NCBI GenBank assembly: GCA_947623455.1
Contig: OX392528.1
Location: 52,036,322-52,100,321, forward strand
Direction of reading: 5' to 3'
From: Mimachlamys varia
Lineage: Eukaryota > Mollusca > Bivalvia > Pectinida > Pectinidae
Length of the DNA stretch: 64,000 bases
Shown here: one piece after another, positions 44,560 through 55,868 of the stretch
Numbering within the stretch: position 1 is the stretch's first letter
Layout: every line of letters starts with the position of its first letter
Translations under genes and position numbers: made by a program
Notes under the pieces: model-generated
Told to the model about the DNA's origin: nothing
The model's database searches: none
The model's input: the letters and a program-made list of their open reading frames with translations, nothing else

Positions 44560-46120
44560 AGAACGCATTCCTATACCGTATATTCTAAGATGCGATCAAA
44601 CATCGTAAATACCCGGATTTTTTAAGAGAGAAACGAAAATTCGTTGTCTTTTAAGAAATGTTCTCTAGTTGATGCTTTGCAAAAATGATACATCGACATT
44701 ATATCGGGAATTACTATTTACGATTATTTTAATTGGAATTTCAATTATATACATGTAAGTATCATACTTAATTGAGATAGCTTCCGCTATTGTCTTCTTA
44801 CCAGCAGATTTTACTGGAAGTGAAGTACAGATGTTGCACTATTGTGAACAAGTTTTCATAGCTTTGCTCTTAATCGCTTTAAAACTTTGAATTCGATGAT
44901 ATTTATTTTTCGGCCGCATATTTTGCAATTTTATAGAAATTTTATGTAATCTTCTTGGAGGGTGTGTTATTTTATCTAGAATGCTTTTAAATTCAGTTTT
45001 TGTTCACAAGTTAAAGCTCATACACGTCACGTCAAACAATTAAGTTATGCCGTCACAATTCCAATGCCGACAACGTGCGTCTCTATCCGACATAAGTGTA
45101 TGGATGTTTTGTGTTGAAGAGATATAATATAAATTATGTTACATAAAACAAAATTTTACCAACAGCACATTACAAGTCACACCATATGGTACGTAAAAAT
45201 CACACCATATGGTGCATACAAGTCACACCATATGGCGAGGCTGGTTTAACGTGTTTGTACCTCACTGCGTGAACGATACACCGACCATTTGGTTGTAGGT
45301 TAAAGGTCAGCTACGCTAATCGAGTTTTATTTTATGATGATAAAGACGGATGCGGACCGTACGTCTACATAACCGGAAATACTTTTGCTTTTTTTTATTT
45401 TATTTTTTTTTCGGGAAATTTTGCAACATGTCTGGTGTAATGATAAACACTAATTTACCAGGTTATTTTAAAATTATCTATCGGTTAATTCAATCGAAAA
45501 CTTTGAATTAATGTTTGCCGACCCAATACCGTTGGCCGACCCAATACCGTTGGCCACATATGGCCTCGGACCACACTTAAACATCAGGGTCGTTGTACAC
45601 GAATTTTTGCATAAGGACATTTTAGGTGGGATACTAAATATTTTTTCCTGAATAACCTATGGCAGATACGTACAGTTGCATTTCATTGAATTATTCGACT
45701 AAATCTATTCAAGTGATTACTTTTTGTTTGACAGTTTTAAAGTTTGTTTTCCCAACAGGACACTTTTTTGCGATGGAGCTTGTGCATTGATATTTTGTCA
45801 TTTTTTGTATAAATTAAAGGTATTGACATCCGAATTAAATTATCTTTCTTAAATGCAACTCATAAAGTACATACCAGCTCACCGAAGGTTCAGTTTTTAA
45901 TAGATCTACAAAGTCAAAAAACAACCAGGCTCCGAGCAAAACTTTTGAAATATTTTTTTACTTTTATTAATAATAATATATTGTAGAACTAATGATTGTC
46001 TGAGGCCATATATATGGTCTATATACAAACGTCGTTGTGTATAATTTTACACCTGTGTGTACACATATTAGGAGTCCAAGATGGCATAGTCCACATGTAA
46101 TAGTTTCGTAAAATCTGCAC
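44560..46120. other. Intergenic sequence with small duplications
   Basis: AAGTCACACCATATGG or a close variant occurs three times at 45174-45237. GCCGACCCAATACCGTTG occurs twice in tandem at 45518-45555. No gene seen. Confidence 0.6.
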
Positions 46121-46124
46121 ACAG

Positions 46125-46250
46125 ATATGGGTCCCTATTTGCCACTACCAAAATATGTAACTTGTTGGTATGGGTCCCTGTGCCACTACGAAAATATGTA
46201 ACTTGTTGGTATGGGTCCCTGTGCCACTACCAAAATAAGTAACTTGTTGA
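46125..46250. repeat. Three-copy tandem repeat of about 44 bp
   Basis: ATGGGTCCCTGTGCCACTAC followed by (C/G)AAAATATGTAACTTGTTGG is present three times with few changes. Confidence 0.8.
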
Positions 46251-46330
46251 TGTGACTTTAGCTTTAATAGATATCCTGAAACTGCAATATAGTGGGGCGG
46301 AAATTCGTTAGACATGATAAACTATCATAG

Positions 46331-46571
46331 TTTGATTTGGTTTTCTTGTTTAACGTCCTATTAACAGCCAGGATCATTTAAGGACGGACTCTCAGTGTAT
46401 GCGATGTGTTTGTGTAATGAATGATTGTGTATTTTGGGTGGCTGCGGTATGTTCGTGTAAGCCTCCTTGCGATAGTCAGGATCTTTTGCCGATTTAAAGT
46501 GCTATCTCGCTAAATTATACTGCCGAAGGCTCCGAGCAGAGCAAACAGGGCGACTGAGGTTCAAGCTGAAT
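46331..46571 (-). repeat. Dispersed bivalve-type repeat / SINE tail, copy 1
   Basis: Begins TTTGGTTTTCTTGTTTAACG TCCTATTAACAGCCAGG, the reverse complement of the 3' tail of the SINE at 55013-55158. It continues with TTCGTGTAAGCCTCCTTGC, TTGCCGATTTAAAGTGCTAT and CTGCCGAAGGC, shared with the copy at 55550-55800. Confidence 0.75.
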
Positions 46572-46655
46572 AATTTAATTTTGCCTATTCCCGCAATGTT
46601 AAACTTTTTCAGGTAATATTGTATAACCTCAAAAATCAGACCACGCAAAAAGTGA

Positions 46656-46683
46656 TGACGTCATATACCGCCATGTTTGGCGC
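46656..46683. promoter_or_regulatory. CRE-like and E2F-like motifs, adjacent
   Basis: TGACGTCA at 46656-46663 and TTTGGCGC at 46676-46683 match CREB/ATF and E2F consensus sites 12 bp apart. They lie next to a large palindrome, so they may belong to a mobile element. No transcript is known to start here. Confidence 0.25.
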
Positions 46684-46849
46684 GGTATTTTGTAATCAAA
46701 CTTGTGATTGGTTGAAGTTGTTTTGCGGTGAAATTTATGCACATGGTTGTGTATTTTGCAAAACCATTCGATTTTTGTTATAATTAATACGAAATCATTG
46801 TTTTAGACTTATGTCTTATATACGTATCTTCGGAAATGAAATTATAAGT

Positions 46850-46994
46850 AATAACCACAATATTTTTTAGGGTTATACGGTATATACCGAAAAAACTGTG
46901 CACTTTTTTGCATAAACCGCTTCGCGGATTTATACAAAAGGCACACAGTTTTTTCAGTATATACCGTATAACCCTAAAAAATATTGTGGTTATT
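46850..46994. repeat. 145-bp palindrome with 52-bp arms
   Basis: Left arm 46850-46901 (AATAACCACAATATTTTTTA...) and right arm to 46994 (...TATTGTGGTTATT) are reverse complements with about one mismatch; complementarity continues inward to an AAACCGC-TTCG-CGGATTT centre. Foldback MITE or hairpin-forming element. Confidence 0.85.
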
Positions 46995-47280
46995 CCTTAA
47001 ATTTATGTGATAATCTTCACGGCTTTTTCTTGTGACACTTCGCTGAAGAGTAGAAGCATTTTGGTGGCACCTCTCTCGTGTCATAGTGCTATGTGCAAAG
47101 CTAGTATTGGTAGCATTGACTTGTCCCAGAAAACTTCCTAAATGTCGATGTTATGTAAATCATACATTTATAAACTCCACGGGATAGTGAATCCCTACCA
47201 ATCAACCCCTCCAAAAAAAGATATCAGCAATATATTGACTGAGGTCGAGACATCACGAATTGAAACAAGTATTTAGTAGA

Positions 47281-47345
47281 CTTGCAAAGTAGTTTTTTTT
47301 TTTTTTTGTATTTGGCATCCTGTTAACAGCTATGGTCATATAAGG
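47281..47345 (-). repeat. SINE tail fragment
   Basis: A T run then GGCATCCTGTTAACAGCTAT GGTCATATAAGG, reverse complement of the SINE tail CTTAAATGACCATAGCTGTT at 55106. Confidence 0.6.
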
Positions 47346-47452
47346 AATTGTTTGACCAAAGACAATTTTTAATGTATCGGTCATCAATAGAATATCAATA
47401 AATACTATACAACTACAACACATATCCCCCTCTCGCATGTATAGCTTAGCTC

Positions 47453-47506
47453 CACGGGACCTGGAGAGGTCCAAAACTAGCTGTAACAACTTCTCAGGTC
47501 CCTGTG
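47453..47506. repeat. CACAGGGACC-type MITE, internally deleted remnant
   Basis: CACGGGACCTGGAGAGG joined to TCCAAAACTAGCTGTAACAA and TTCTCAGGTCCCTGTG. Both ends of the family described at 55869-56091 are present with almost no core. Confidence 0.7.
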
Positions 47507-47509
47507 CTT

Positions 47510-48190
47510 AGCTCCTGTAGATCAGAACTCTCCACATTCTTCCTGTCATAGCAACACAAACAACAAACCGACATCATATACACTATCAGAAAGCCTTTGA
47601 CTACAGTACAATTATCAACATCAGAGAACATGTTTACATCGATAACACATAAAAACTTCAATGGAAACGGGCGAAATTCAAATAATCTTTGGAATTTCCC
47701 AAGAAAATTGTTTAGACCATATCATCGAACTCCTATAAATATATTTTACATATTCAACCGAGTCCGTCTGAAGAAGCCTGAGAAGGCAGAAAGGCCTTGC
47801 GGCAAAGTCTTTGTTTTTTGTTCTTTTATATATTCAACTTCGCAAGGAAAAAACTAATTACTTTTCTTTATATGTAACATTTTATTTACGAAGATATAAA
47901 CACAAAGGAATCGTAACGTTTGTTGGTTTTGTAGCCTGATTGTCTTCGTCATATAGCGTGTCAATGCCACATGTGTGCACATGTGTTGTAATTTTTCACC
48001 AGTATTTCAGTCGAAAGAATAGTTCTGATATTATAGTATTGTAACAGCTACATCGGAAAAACGATATAGGTATATGTACCGCCCTCGGTTAATATTTGAT
48101 TAAACCAGGTTGGTATAACACCATATTGACCTCACCAAAGGTCCATAAGTATACCCCCACTTAGGTAAGGGGGTATATATTAATCTCTTT
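47510..48190. other. Intergenic sequence
   Basis: No gene. GTATAACACCATATTGACC at 48113 is shared with 17077 in intron 11, and an inverted TATACCCCC/GGGGGTATA pair lies at 48150-48177. Confidence 0.6.
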
Positions 48191-48600
48191 ATCTTCGCGT
48201 GCGTGCGAACCTTGTGTACAAGATATCTCCTGAACCCCTCGTTAGACTTGGTTTATATTCACACCATAGCATCACACAATTAAGTTTTGCATCTGATTAG
48301 ATTCTGGTGGTCATCGATCAACGTTAAAGGTCAAAGGTCAACGTTGGCCCCTTTTGGAATAAAAAGCTGGTGTACAAGATATCTCATGAACCCCTTGACA
48401 GATTCGGTTCATATTCACACCATAGCATCACACAATTAAGTTTCACATCTGATAAGATTCTGGTGGTCATCGATCAACGTTTAAGGTCAAAGGTCAACGT
48501 TGACCACTTTTGGAATAAAAAGCTTGTGTACAAGATATCTCATGAACCCCTTGACAGATTCGGTTCATATTCACACCATAGCATCATATAATGAAATTCT
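48190..48600. repeat. Tandem repeat of about 156 bp (2.5 copies)
   Basis: Copies start at about 48216, 48372 and 48526 with TGTACAAGATATCTC(C/A)TGAA. They share TTCACACCATAGCATCACAC, ATTCTGGTGGTCATCGATCA and GGTCAAAGGTCAACGTTG. The GGTCAAAGGTCA theme also occurs in the intron 1 element. Confidence 0.85.
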
Positions 48601-49195
48601 TGAATCTTGCTTTGGTCAATTTCAAGGGCTGACGAATTGAGTTGGTCTTGAAACAACTATAACGGCAAATGTAACGGGTTATTTTGGTAGCTCTATCAAG
48701 TAAAAAATGAAATATTTGTCATTGAATAACGCTATTTGTACGATGTGATCCCCTTTGTATTTATGGTACAGTGAACAACAATACGAAATACACATCATTT
48801 TTTATTACGACACGGAAAACAATATGTATTCGATATCACGAGTATGGCAAACATTGATATAATATAAGTCTGGTTCTGATAATTTCTTGTCCGGTCCATA
48901 ATACAAGCTACAAAGTATATGTCAGAATGCAGGTCAAAGTTTCTGGAGGAAAAAAATCAATTTTTGAGAAGAAATTATGTCGTGACGGTGTATAGTAGGA
49001 ATAAAAGTGAATTCTTTCAAAACGTATTGGTAATAATTGCAACTTAATGTGTGATATTAATTGTATGATTTTTTCATGAATTAATGTAAATAATGTATAG
49101 TAGCATTCTATGGAGTTTTCGTGAAACACAAGTATTGTTTACAATAATCTAGTATTAGATACAAGATTCCAATAAAGCCATCTGTATAAAAATAC
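48600..49195. other. Intergenic sequence
   Basis: Nothing recognised. Confidence 0.6.
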
Positions 49196-49199
49196 CCGA

Positions 49200-49860
49200 G
49201 CTTGCGTCATAATAGGGCACAGATGGACGCGCACACTAGCGGAGCTGGTGCTTCCTGGCCTCTTTTTGGTCGAAATTTAAATATAGTCGATTTTTATGAA
49301 ATTTGGTACAAGGGTTTGTTCAAATACATGTACATGTATTTCATCACTGCGAACCGAACTGCAGGGTTTTCGGGGACTTATGTAATGGTTACCCATTACA
49401 CTTAGTACATGTACTTATTATTATTATTATTATTTTCTTCTTCTTCATGCTTCCGCCGGGGAGGTTCCGTCAAAATTTTTTTTTTTCGAAATCCATACAG
49501 CAGCATCTAATGCAACTATGGGTTTGTATGACTGCGATGCGGCGTCAAAAACATTTTTTCTGCTTAGTTTCCGCCATTCAATATGGCCGCCACGGCTCCT
49601 TTTAATTGAACACATTTACATGTTCACGCCAAGGTTCCAGACTAGCTCCCCTTCTATTTCCAATAAAATGTATTTTAGCATTGTGAACCGAAATACACGG
49701 GTTTGGGGGAGATCTGTAATAGTCCCCCTATTACAATTAGCATGTGTTTTGTTTAAGCTTTGTTTGCAATATGATGGAATTGGAAACTCTATTCAGGCAT
49801 CGTTCCCGAATTTTGGGTCAGTTTTGAGGGCTGCGCTGAAATGGTCCCCGTTACATTGAG
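49200..49860. repeat. Two diverged copies of a repeat containing GAACCGAA...ATTACA
   Basis: TGCGAACCGAACTGCAGGGT with TGTAATGGTTACCCATTACA (about 49346-49408) and GTGAACCGAAATACACGGGT with TGTAATAGTCCCCCTATTAC (about 49681-49745) are related, about 335 bp apart. Between them is GGCGTCAAAAACATTTTTTC, CG-containing sequence. Probable dispersed repeat; open frames not convincing. Confidence 0.5.
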
Positions 49861-49869
49861 AGCTTGTTC

Positions 49870-50232
49870 ATACGCATGGATTTCATAACTTAGTAGGAGG
49901 CAGTTCCTCTAATTATTAGGTCAAATTAGTACAAAGATATTTCTGAAATGTGTGTAATGTTATCCGGAAAATCTTGTCAGGGCCGTAAGATTTAAATCGT
50001 TCAGGGAGGGACAGGCTTTTATTCACAAAACTAATCTGTGATTTCTTTTTAGAACGCTCGAAATTATTTTGCAAAGTGTTGTATTAACCCAATTTAATAT
50101 CACATGCATAAGGAACTTTCGGTCGACATATAGACCTGCTATTTCTTATGGTACCTTTATTATACGAACTGAATGCAACAAAGTACATGGCTCTGAATGA
50201 TTGGCATATATATGAATGGAGGAAATGGTCAC
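49870..50232. other. Intergenic sequence
   Basis: Nothing recognised. Confidence 0.6.
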
Positions 50233-50625
50233 ATGTCGGTTAACCTGCCCTTACCAATTTAAAGGGTCTGTTAACCTGTCCTTACATGTCTGAAAAAGTC
50301 TGTTAACCTGTCCTTACTGACTAAAATGTATGTTAACAAGTCCTTACTTACCCAAATGGTTCGTATAGTTGTCCTTACCGACTAAAATGGTATGTCAATC
50401 TGTCCTTACCGACTAAAATGGTATGTCAACCTGTCCTTACCGACTAAAATGGTATGTTAACCTGTCCTTACCGACTAAAATGGTATGTCAACCTGTCCTT
50501 ACCGACTAAAATGGTATGTTAACCTGCCCTTACCGACTAAAATGGTATGTCAACCTGTCCTTGCCGACTAAAATGGTATGTTAACCTGTCCTTTCTGACC
50601 TAAAGGGTTACAAATCTGTACTTAT
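50233..50625. repeat. 31-bp minisatellite (ACCGACTAAAATGGTATGTC unit)
   Basis: About 13 copies of CCTTACCGACTAAAATGGTA+TGTCAACCTGT, with TGTCAACC and TGTTAACC forms alternating in the middle, suggesting a two-unit (62-bp) higher-order repeat. Confidence 0.9.
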
Positions 50626-50649
50626 CGACATAACTGGTACTGAACTTAT

Positions 50650-50972
50650 TGGTAGGCCACACTGGGACCCATACAAGGCCATACCGTGACCTTACAAGGC
50701 CGCGCCGGGTCAATACAAGGCCCTTCCGGGACCACACAAGGTGACACACCGGGACTGATACAAAACCGAACCGGGGCTATGCAATGCCACACCAGGACTA
50801 TACAAGGCCATACCGGGACCATACAAGGCCCACTGCAAGGCCGCACACCGGGACCGATACAAGGCCACACCGGGACCATACAATGCCATACTGGGACCAT
50901 GAAAGGCCACATATCGGAACCAATTTAAGGCCACACCGGGACCATACAAGGCCACACCGGGACGACGATACA
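50650..50972. repeat. 21-bp minisatellite (AAGGCCACACCGGGACCATAC)
   Basis: About 15 imperfect copies of AAGGCCACACCGGGACCATA C. It begins only about 25 bp after the 31-bp array. Length divisible by three leaves frames of 60-95 codons open on both strands; there is no other sign of coding. Confidence 0.9.
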
Positions 50973-50989
50973 AAGGAGATCTGTATGAC

Positions 50990-51875
50990 CACACAAGACT
51001 TTTGAAATCTGTTAAAATTGAAAATCAGAAATCAAAGTCGAAGGTGGATGCACAGGTCTCGTTAACGACAAGCAGTATAGATCTAGAACGTCTATGTTCC
51101 GAAAATTCTCGAGACTCTCAATGTTTTTTGTTATTCTCTTTTTGCATGCTCACAAACCTATATGTTGTGATTTGTTTGAGTTTTTGATAAATCACAATAT
51201 TTGAGTATATTCATTTATTCATAATCGGCTTTCTATTCTGTATACACAAAAGCATTGTCATTTCAAACAAATAACTCTACGTGCTATTTAATTAAACCAT
51301 GTTATTATTTATTCCTTTCTTGTAAGAAATAAAATAACAAGTAGAAGAAAATGGAACGAGGAGAAGGTAAGATATATCATTTTAACTCGGCAATGTGTTT
51401 CTTGAGTAAGCACAGTCCCTTATTAATCACACGATAAGCTATCTGGCATTGATTTTAACTGGCGGCGTTATCATAATATTTATTCCTTTCAAATAGCCCC
51501 CTAATGACATTTCTCGGTATTCTCTTGTCGTACATTAAGGGATTTGTTTATAAACAAAGATATTTTAAACGATAATTCATCATTTCCAATTCGATGTTAT
51601 CAATAGACAATTTATGGAGTTTTACCCCTATCGAAATATTCTCTATTCAACAGCAGTTTTTATCAAGGAATCGGTTTGGAGTGTTATGATACAGGGTGGC
51701 GGGACCCTCCATGTGAGGTTTCGTATAAATGATACAGAAATTACGGAGTCGGGGGGGGGGGAGGGGCAACCCCTACATTTTTGGAAATATACAGTAGCTT
51801 TATTCAGAGTTAACCTTTCAGAGGTCGAAAAATAAAATAACGTGTTATAATTCAAGTTTACATACAATTGGGGAT
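50990..51875. other. Intergenic sequence
   Basis: No supported gene. A short ATG-donor combination at 51352-51368 is discussed among the rejected items. A G-rich run (51751-51765) is present. Confidence 0.6.
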
Positions 51876-51880
51876 ATTAA

Positions 51881-52270
51881 AGGCCCAATATACGTAATTT
51901 TCGAAAAAAACATTAAGCGAAAGTCAAGCCTAATAACTTTTTATATCTATATTTAGTTAAGATTAAACTGATATCAGCAATATTCAAGAGGAATTATTAC
52001 ACGGTTACCGGTACAGCAGCGGTTGAAACTCGATATTTGTAAACACGCGTCCATATTGAACTGTCTTCTAACTTCGGCTTGTTGTTGAAGTGGGCCCCAC
52101 CTGAATTATTTTCAATTTTTTGGATTTTTCTGTCAAGATTTTCTTGTTAGTTACTGCTCTGGTTTACTTCGTTTTAGGCTTATTTTTGCATGGTTATCAA
52201 CTGGATGTTTTTTTCAGAATTTTTCAGAATCACGAAAAATTTCCTGAAGTTACGTACGCATATTGGGCCT
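51881..52270 (-). repeat. TTAA-type MITE, copy 6
   Basis: 390-bp copy, flanked by TTAA on both sides (51877-51880 and 52271-52274), oriented as copies 3 and 4. Both ends read AGGCCCAATA/TATTGGGCCT. Confidence 0.92.
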
Positions 52271-52491
52271 TTAAATATCTGGTACCTTTCTGTGACTTCT
52301 TTCACAAAAGAGTTAAATACTGAATCACGTGATATATTTTTCTAATGTGTTATTTCAAAAGTGTTTGAATTTAAAAGATAAAAATAATTTATTCACCCTC
52401 CAAAAAATATTTTTCGTCTAGAGATTGGAGATATGTGTTGCAAATATCGCATTTAGCTTGTATATGATGTACTATGAAATATATATATACA

Positions 52492-52728
52492 AATATTTGT
52501 TACAGCTAGGTTTGGGCGTTAACTAAATTGTTTAGAATAATTTTACCCATGGGGTTGGTGGGTTGGGGGGGGGGCTCAATTATCGATAACAATGCCATTT
52601 AGACTTTATGACCATTGAGGCGGATATTTTGATTTTTTCAAAAATTGATATACATGTAGGTGCAAAAATACTCTAGACACCTTAGTTTAGTTCCAAAACT
52701 AGATGTAACAAATGGTCAGGTCCCTGTG
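52492..52728. repeat. CACAGGGACC-type MITE, copy with worn left end
   Basis: Left TTTGTTACAGCTAGGTTTGG and right CCAAAACTAGATGTAACAAA then GGTCAGGTCCCTGTG are inverted counterparts. The left-most CACAGGGACC is lost. A G run lies inside (52556-52572). Confidence 0.7.
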
Positions 52729-52729
52729 T

Positions 52730-53530
52730 TAAAAGAAGAAACTTGACTGTATTTCTTTAACAACAGCCATTTGGTAAATTATACAACCCATTCATATTTC
52801 TCCCCTCTCACTGTACCGTCTGTTTACCACTTGAAACGATTCAAAGTTTCGTTTTCAAAATGAATGAACTGGAATGATACACGTAAGTTCACAGTATTAG
52901 AATGAAGTTATTTGTCTTGCTAGAAACGCACGGAGAGTTTTGATAACATAACGAGGATAAGACAAAGATTTTACTTTTGGATGTAGTTTTTAATGTATGC
53001 GATGAGCTGTAGGTATCACCGTGGATACGGTTATCTAGACATGAAAACAACCGGAAGTTGTAGTTGAATGAAGTCGCAATCGGATGGTAGCGACGTTTGT
53101 CATCAAGCTCGTTATAAATCCATACCCGTTCTGTGTAGATCGGTCGGTCCGTATCGGCCAAGATAACGGTAAGCACCCGCTGTATTTCGATATTTCCAGA
53201 TTTGCAGATTAATCTATCGTTTTGTTTAAACCATATGGTCGATTTAATGGTAATTCAACTGATTTAAATGTATGTGTCTGTGGATTTGTTTAACGTGTAA
53301 GCAAATGCAGACATGATAGTTTTAAATCTACTTTCAGAGGTATATGAATTTGCCACTGGCATTGAAAGTTATATGAAACCAATATTTACCGGGGTGGGCG
53401 ATCTTTTGGCTAAGGATATTGTACATATCCTAGGTAAACGTAATAATTATATGCATATAATATATGTCATATGTACTAAACAATCATAATTACATGCACA
53501 GGAACATGTGAATTTGTAATGGGACTTGAA
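52730..53530. other. Intergenic sequence with a CpG-richer segment
   Basis: Mostly AT-rich. About 53030-53170 is clearly richer in CpG; see the candidate regulatory entry. An inverted GGATATTGTACATATCC lies at 53417-53433. Confidence 0.5.
53030..53170 (+). promoter_or_regulatory. CpG-dense segment with ETS motif ending at a splice donor: candidate first exon
   Basis: About fifteen CpGs in some 140 bp, within sequence that is otherwise CpG-poor and AT-rich. ACCGGAAGT (53050-53058) matches an ETS/GABP site. The segment ends AAGATAACG|GTAAGC (donor at 53169). This pattern suits a promoter plus 5' non-coding exon of a + strand gene lying downstream, but no further exon was identified. The minus strand is also open for about 90 codons with no recognised domain. 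Confidence 0.25.
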
Positions 53531-53718
53531 CTTTAAAAAAAAGTGTTTTAATTTTACACTTTTGGGGGGTTTAGATCAATTTTCGGTGAAACTGTCCCAC
53601 TCAATGGTCATAAAGGCTGAGTGGGGCATTTTCATCGAAAATTGATCTATGACCCCCATAGTGTAAAATTACCCTAAACACATTTGTTTAAGCTGTGACA
53701 AATTCTCAGGTCCCTGTG
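53530..53718. repeat. CACAGGGACC-type MITE, copy truncated at left
   Basis: The palindromic core TTTAGATCAATTTTCGGTGA...CATCGAAAATTGATCTA matches the core of the 55869 copy. The right end reads CTGTGACAAATTCTCAGGTC CCTGTG; the left end is missing. Confidence 0.75.
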
Positions 53719-53724
53719 TTTACG

Positions 53725-55010
53725 CGTACTAACTACTAAAGGTCATAGGTACATGTACAATATGTACTACAGATTATATGCTCATGAACTGAAGGTTTTA
53801 TGGGGACTGACAACTAAATAATGATTCAACTTATCCAGTTAATTCGGTTTTAATTTAATCATAATCCGCCAGATTCAGGTTTTGTATAATTAAATGATGC
53901 ACCACCAATGACATGTACTAAAGTCTAGCTATATTCTAAGTTTTACGATATTGCGGACGAGGAGATAAAGTATCATTATTTAATTGGTTGTCAATTAAAA
54001 TCCATTAAATATTAAAAGACTTTTTTTTTCACAGACAGGAATTTGAAACGTTATTTGCGAACTTTGTAAACGTCTGTTCCCTTCTTCTAAACAAAGAGAG
54101 CAAAACCGACAATCGGAAAAAAATCGATTTATATAAGCACGCGTGCTAGGCTTTCTAAGATAAAAATTGCAGGTTGGCACACACAAAAATTAATTTAAAA
54201 CCGGATGCTTATACACTTCCAAGAGGAATAAGGTATAGAAATGAGGAAGAAATAGAGGTTAAACAACGAGTGGTTGTTGGTTATGGTATTTATTATACCC
54301 AAGTTAGTTAACAATATTATACCCAACAATCACGAGTCATGTGATCTGTTTCTACCACAATTTCTGCCGAAAACAGCTGAAGTATAAACTTTGTTGAATA
54401 CACATACACAATTGTTTTGCGGACAAAGCTCATTAATATTCAAAAATGTTTTGTTTTGCAAATCGAATTACCTTCAAAGTTATTCTATCGGCAACAACTT
54501 GCGGTATTTATGTTGTATCCTTGAGCAATATACTTCACTCCGATTAGTCCAGTCTATTCAGCTGTAAATGAGTACAACTACATGTTTGGGCAGTGCTAGA
54601 AATTGTTGAATGCTAGCTGTGAGCGCCGAAATGGCAGCACCGGTTGTATGCTCCCCGGGCAGTTAAGAACAATATTGGCTTGTTGCTACAGCCCTACAAC
54701 CACGGTTAATAATTTGTGAACCGCTTTGAGACGACCTCTAGGTTGTGATAAAGTGGTACATGTATATAAGATCCTCAAATTATTATTATTAATATTAATA
54801 TATTAATATCAGTGGACAACATGCAGGATCGTATTTTCCTGCTAAATGATGACAATCAGCAAGTGACATTGTTCCGGTCAAAGTTCACCATGTCAGCTAA
54901 TTAAAATGCGTTTAGAGTTAATTCCACGTGTGGTATAATCAGAATGTTATTCAACAGTTGTAATGATTATTTGATATCCTGAGAGTTGACTAACACCCAT
55001 CTATTGAGGT
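53725..55010. other. Intergenic sequence
   Basis: No gene or known repeat seen apart from an ATTATT/AATATT tract at 54779-54808. Confidence 0.6.
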
Positions 55011-55012
55011 AG

Positions 55013-55158
55013 GGGCCGCGGTGGCCGAGTGGTTAAGGTGTTCCGACATTCTACCACTCCGGGTACTCCGGCATTCCTCTACCTCCAAAAACCTGGCATG
55101 TCCTTAAATGACCATAGCTGTTAATATGACGTTAAACAAAATAAACCAAACCTAACCT
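55013..55158 (+). repeat. tRNA-derived SINE (internally deleted)
   Basis: GGGGCCGCGGTGGCCGAGTG GTTAAGG gives a tRNA-Ser/Leu-like 5' end with box A (GTGGCCGAGTGG, 55021-55032). The box B region is missing: the sequence jumps to CACTCCGGGTACTCCGGC. The 3' body CTCTACCTCCAAAAACCTGG, CTTAAATGACCATAGCTGTT and ATATGACGTTAAACAAAATA is the tail also found inverted at 46331 and 47281. Confidence 0.8.
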
Positions 55159-55550
55159 ATTGTAGTAGAAACGAAGATACATTGTTTGTTTGTTATTTGA
55201 AGAGTCCACAAATCAAGTGCACTTTAGTCGCCTCTTGTGCTATCTCGCGCATGTTATTTGGGTACAAACCTACAAGTCTACAACGGAAGGCCAACCTGGT
55301 GCACCGAACGTTTTAAAGCTTTGTTTATATCTTCTGTTCAAAATATATAACACTTGTAGGCTTTTTTTCTGCCCAATATATTTCGTTACAAGAATAAAGC
55401 CAACATTGATTTGAAAGCGTGACAGCTTAGTGTGTGTTTTTGTCTCGTGATACGCGCGTTTTTCTATTTTTCGAGGGATGCACGTGTTTCTTTATGAAAT
55501 GTTACTTGCATTGTTAGTTTAATTTTCACTTTAATTTTCACACGCAAATT
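55158..55550. other. Intergenic sequence
   Basis: Nothing recognised. Confidence 0.6.
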
Positions 55551-55800
55551 TTGCTTTTATTTTGTTTTGACATCCCATCAACGGCTTAAGACATTTTAAG
55601 AACGGCCTCCTGGTCTATTGCGAGGCGAGTGTACACGTTGAGTGTGTGAGTATTTGAGAGGCTGTGAAATGTTCGTGTAAGCCTCCTTGCTGTAGTCCGG
55701 AACTGATGCCGATTTTAAAGCTCTACCACGTTGAAGTATATTGCCGAAGGCCCCCAGCCAGAACACCAAACCCGATCAGCACGTGAATCAGCCGTGCCAT
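55550..55800 (-). repeat. Dispersed bivalve-type repeat / SINE tail, copy 2
   Basis: Shares TTCGTGTAAGCCTCCTTGC, TGCCGATTT(T)AAAG and TATTGCCGAAGGC with the copy at 46331-46571. The start TTTTGACATCCCATCAACGG corresponds to GTTTAACGTCCTATTAACAG there. Confidence 0.7.
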
Positions 55801-55868
55801 TTCAACAGTCCAGTGTCAAGCGACCAAATTTTGATATTCTGGTATGCCTCCGCCAGCCCAGGGGCGAA

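Noticed and set aside
50646..51005. Pro/Gly-rich repeat frames on both strands, collagen-like at first sight
   Set aside because: By-product of a 21-bp minisatellite; equally open on both strands and no Gly-X-Y regularity beyond the repeat.
51352..51368. Short possible first coding exon (ATGGAACGAGGAGAAG followed by GTAAGA)
   Set aside because: Five codons, no downstream exon or promoter pattern; recorded only as a coincidence to recheck if transcripts appear.
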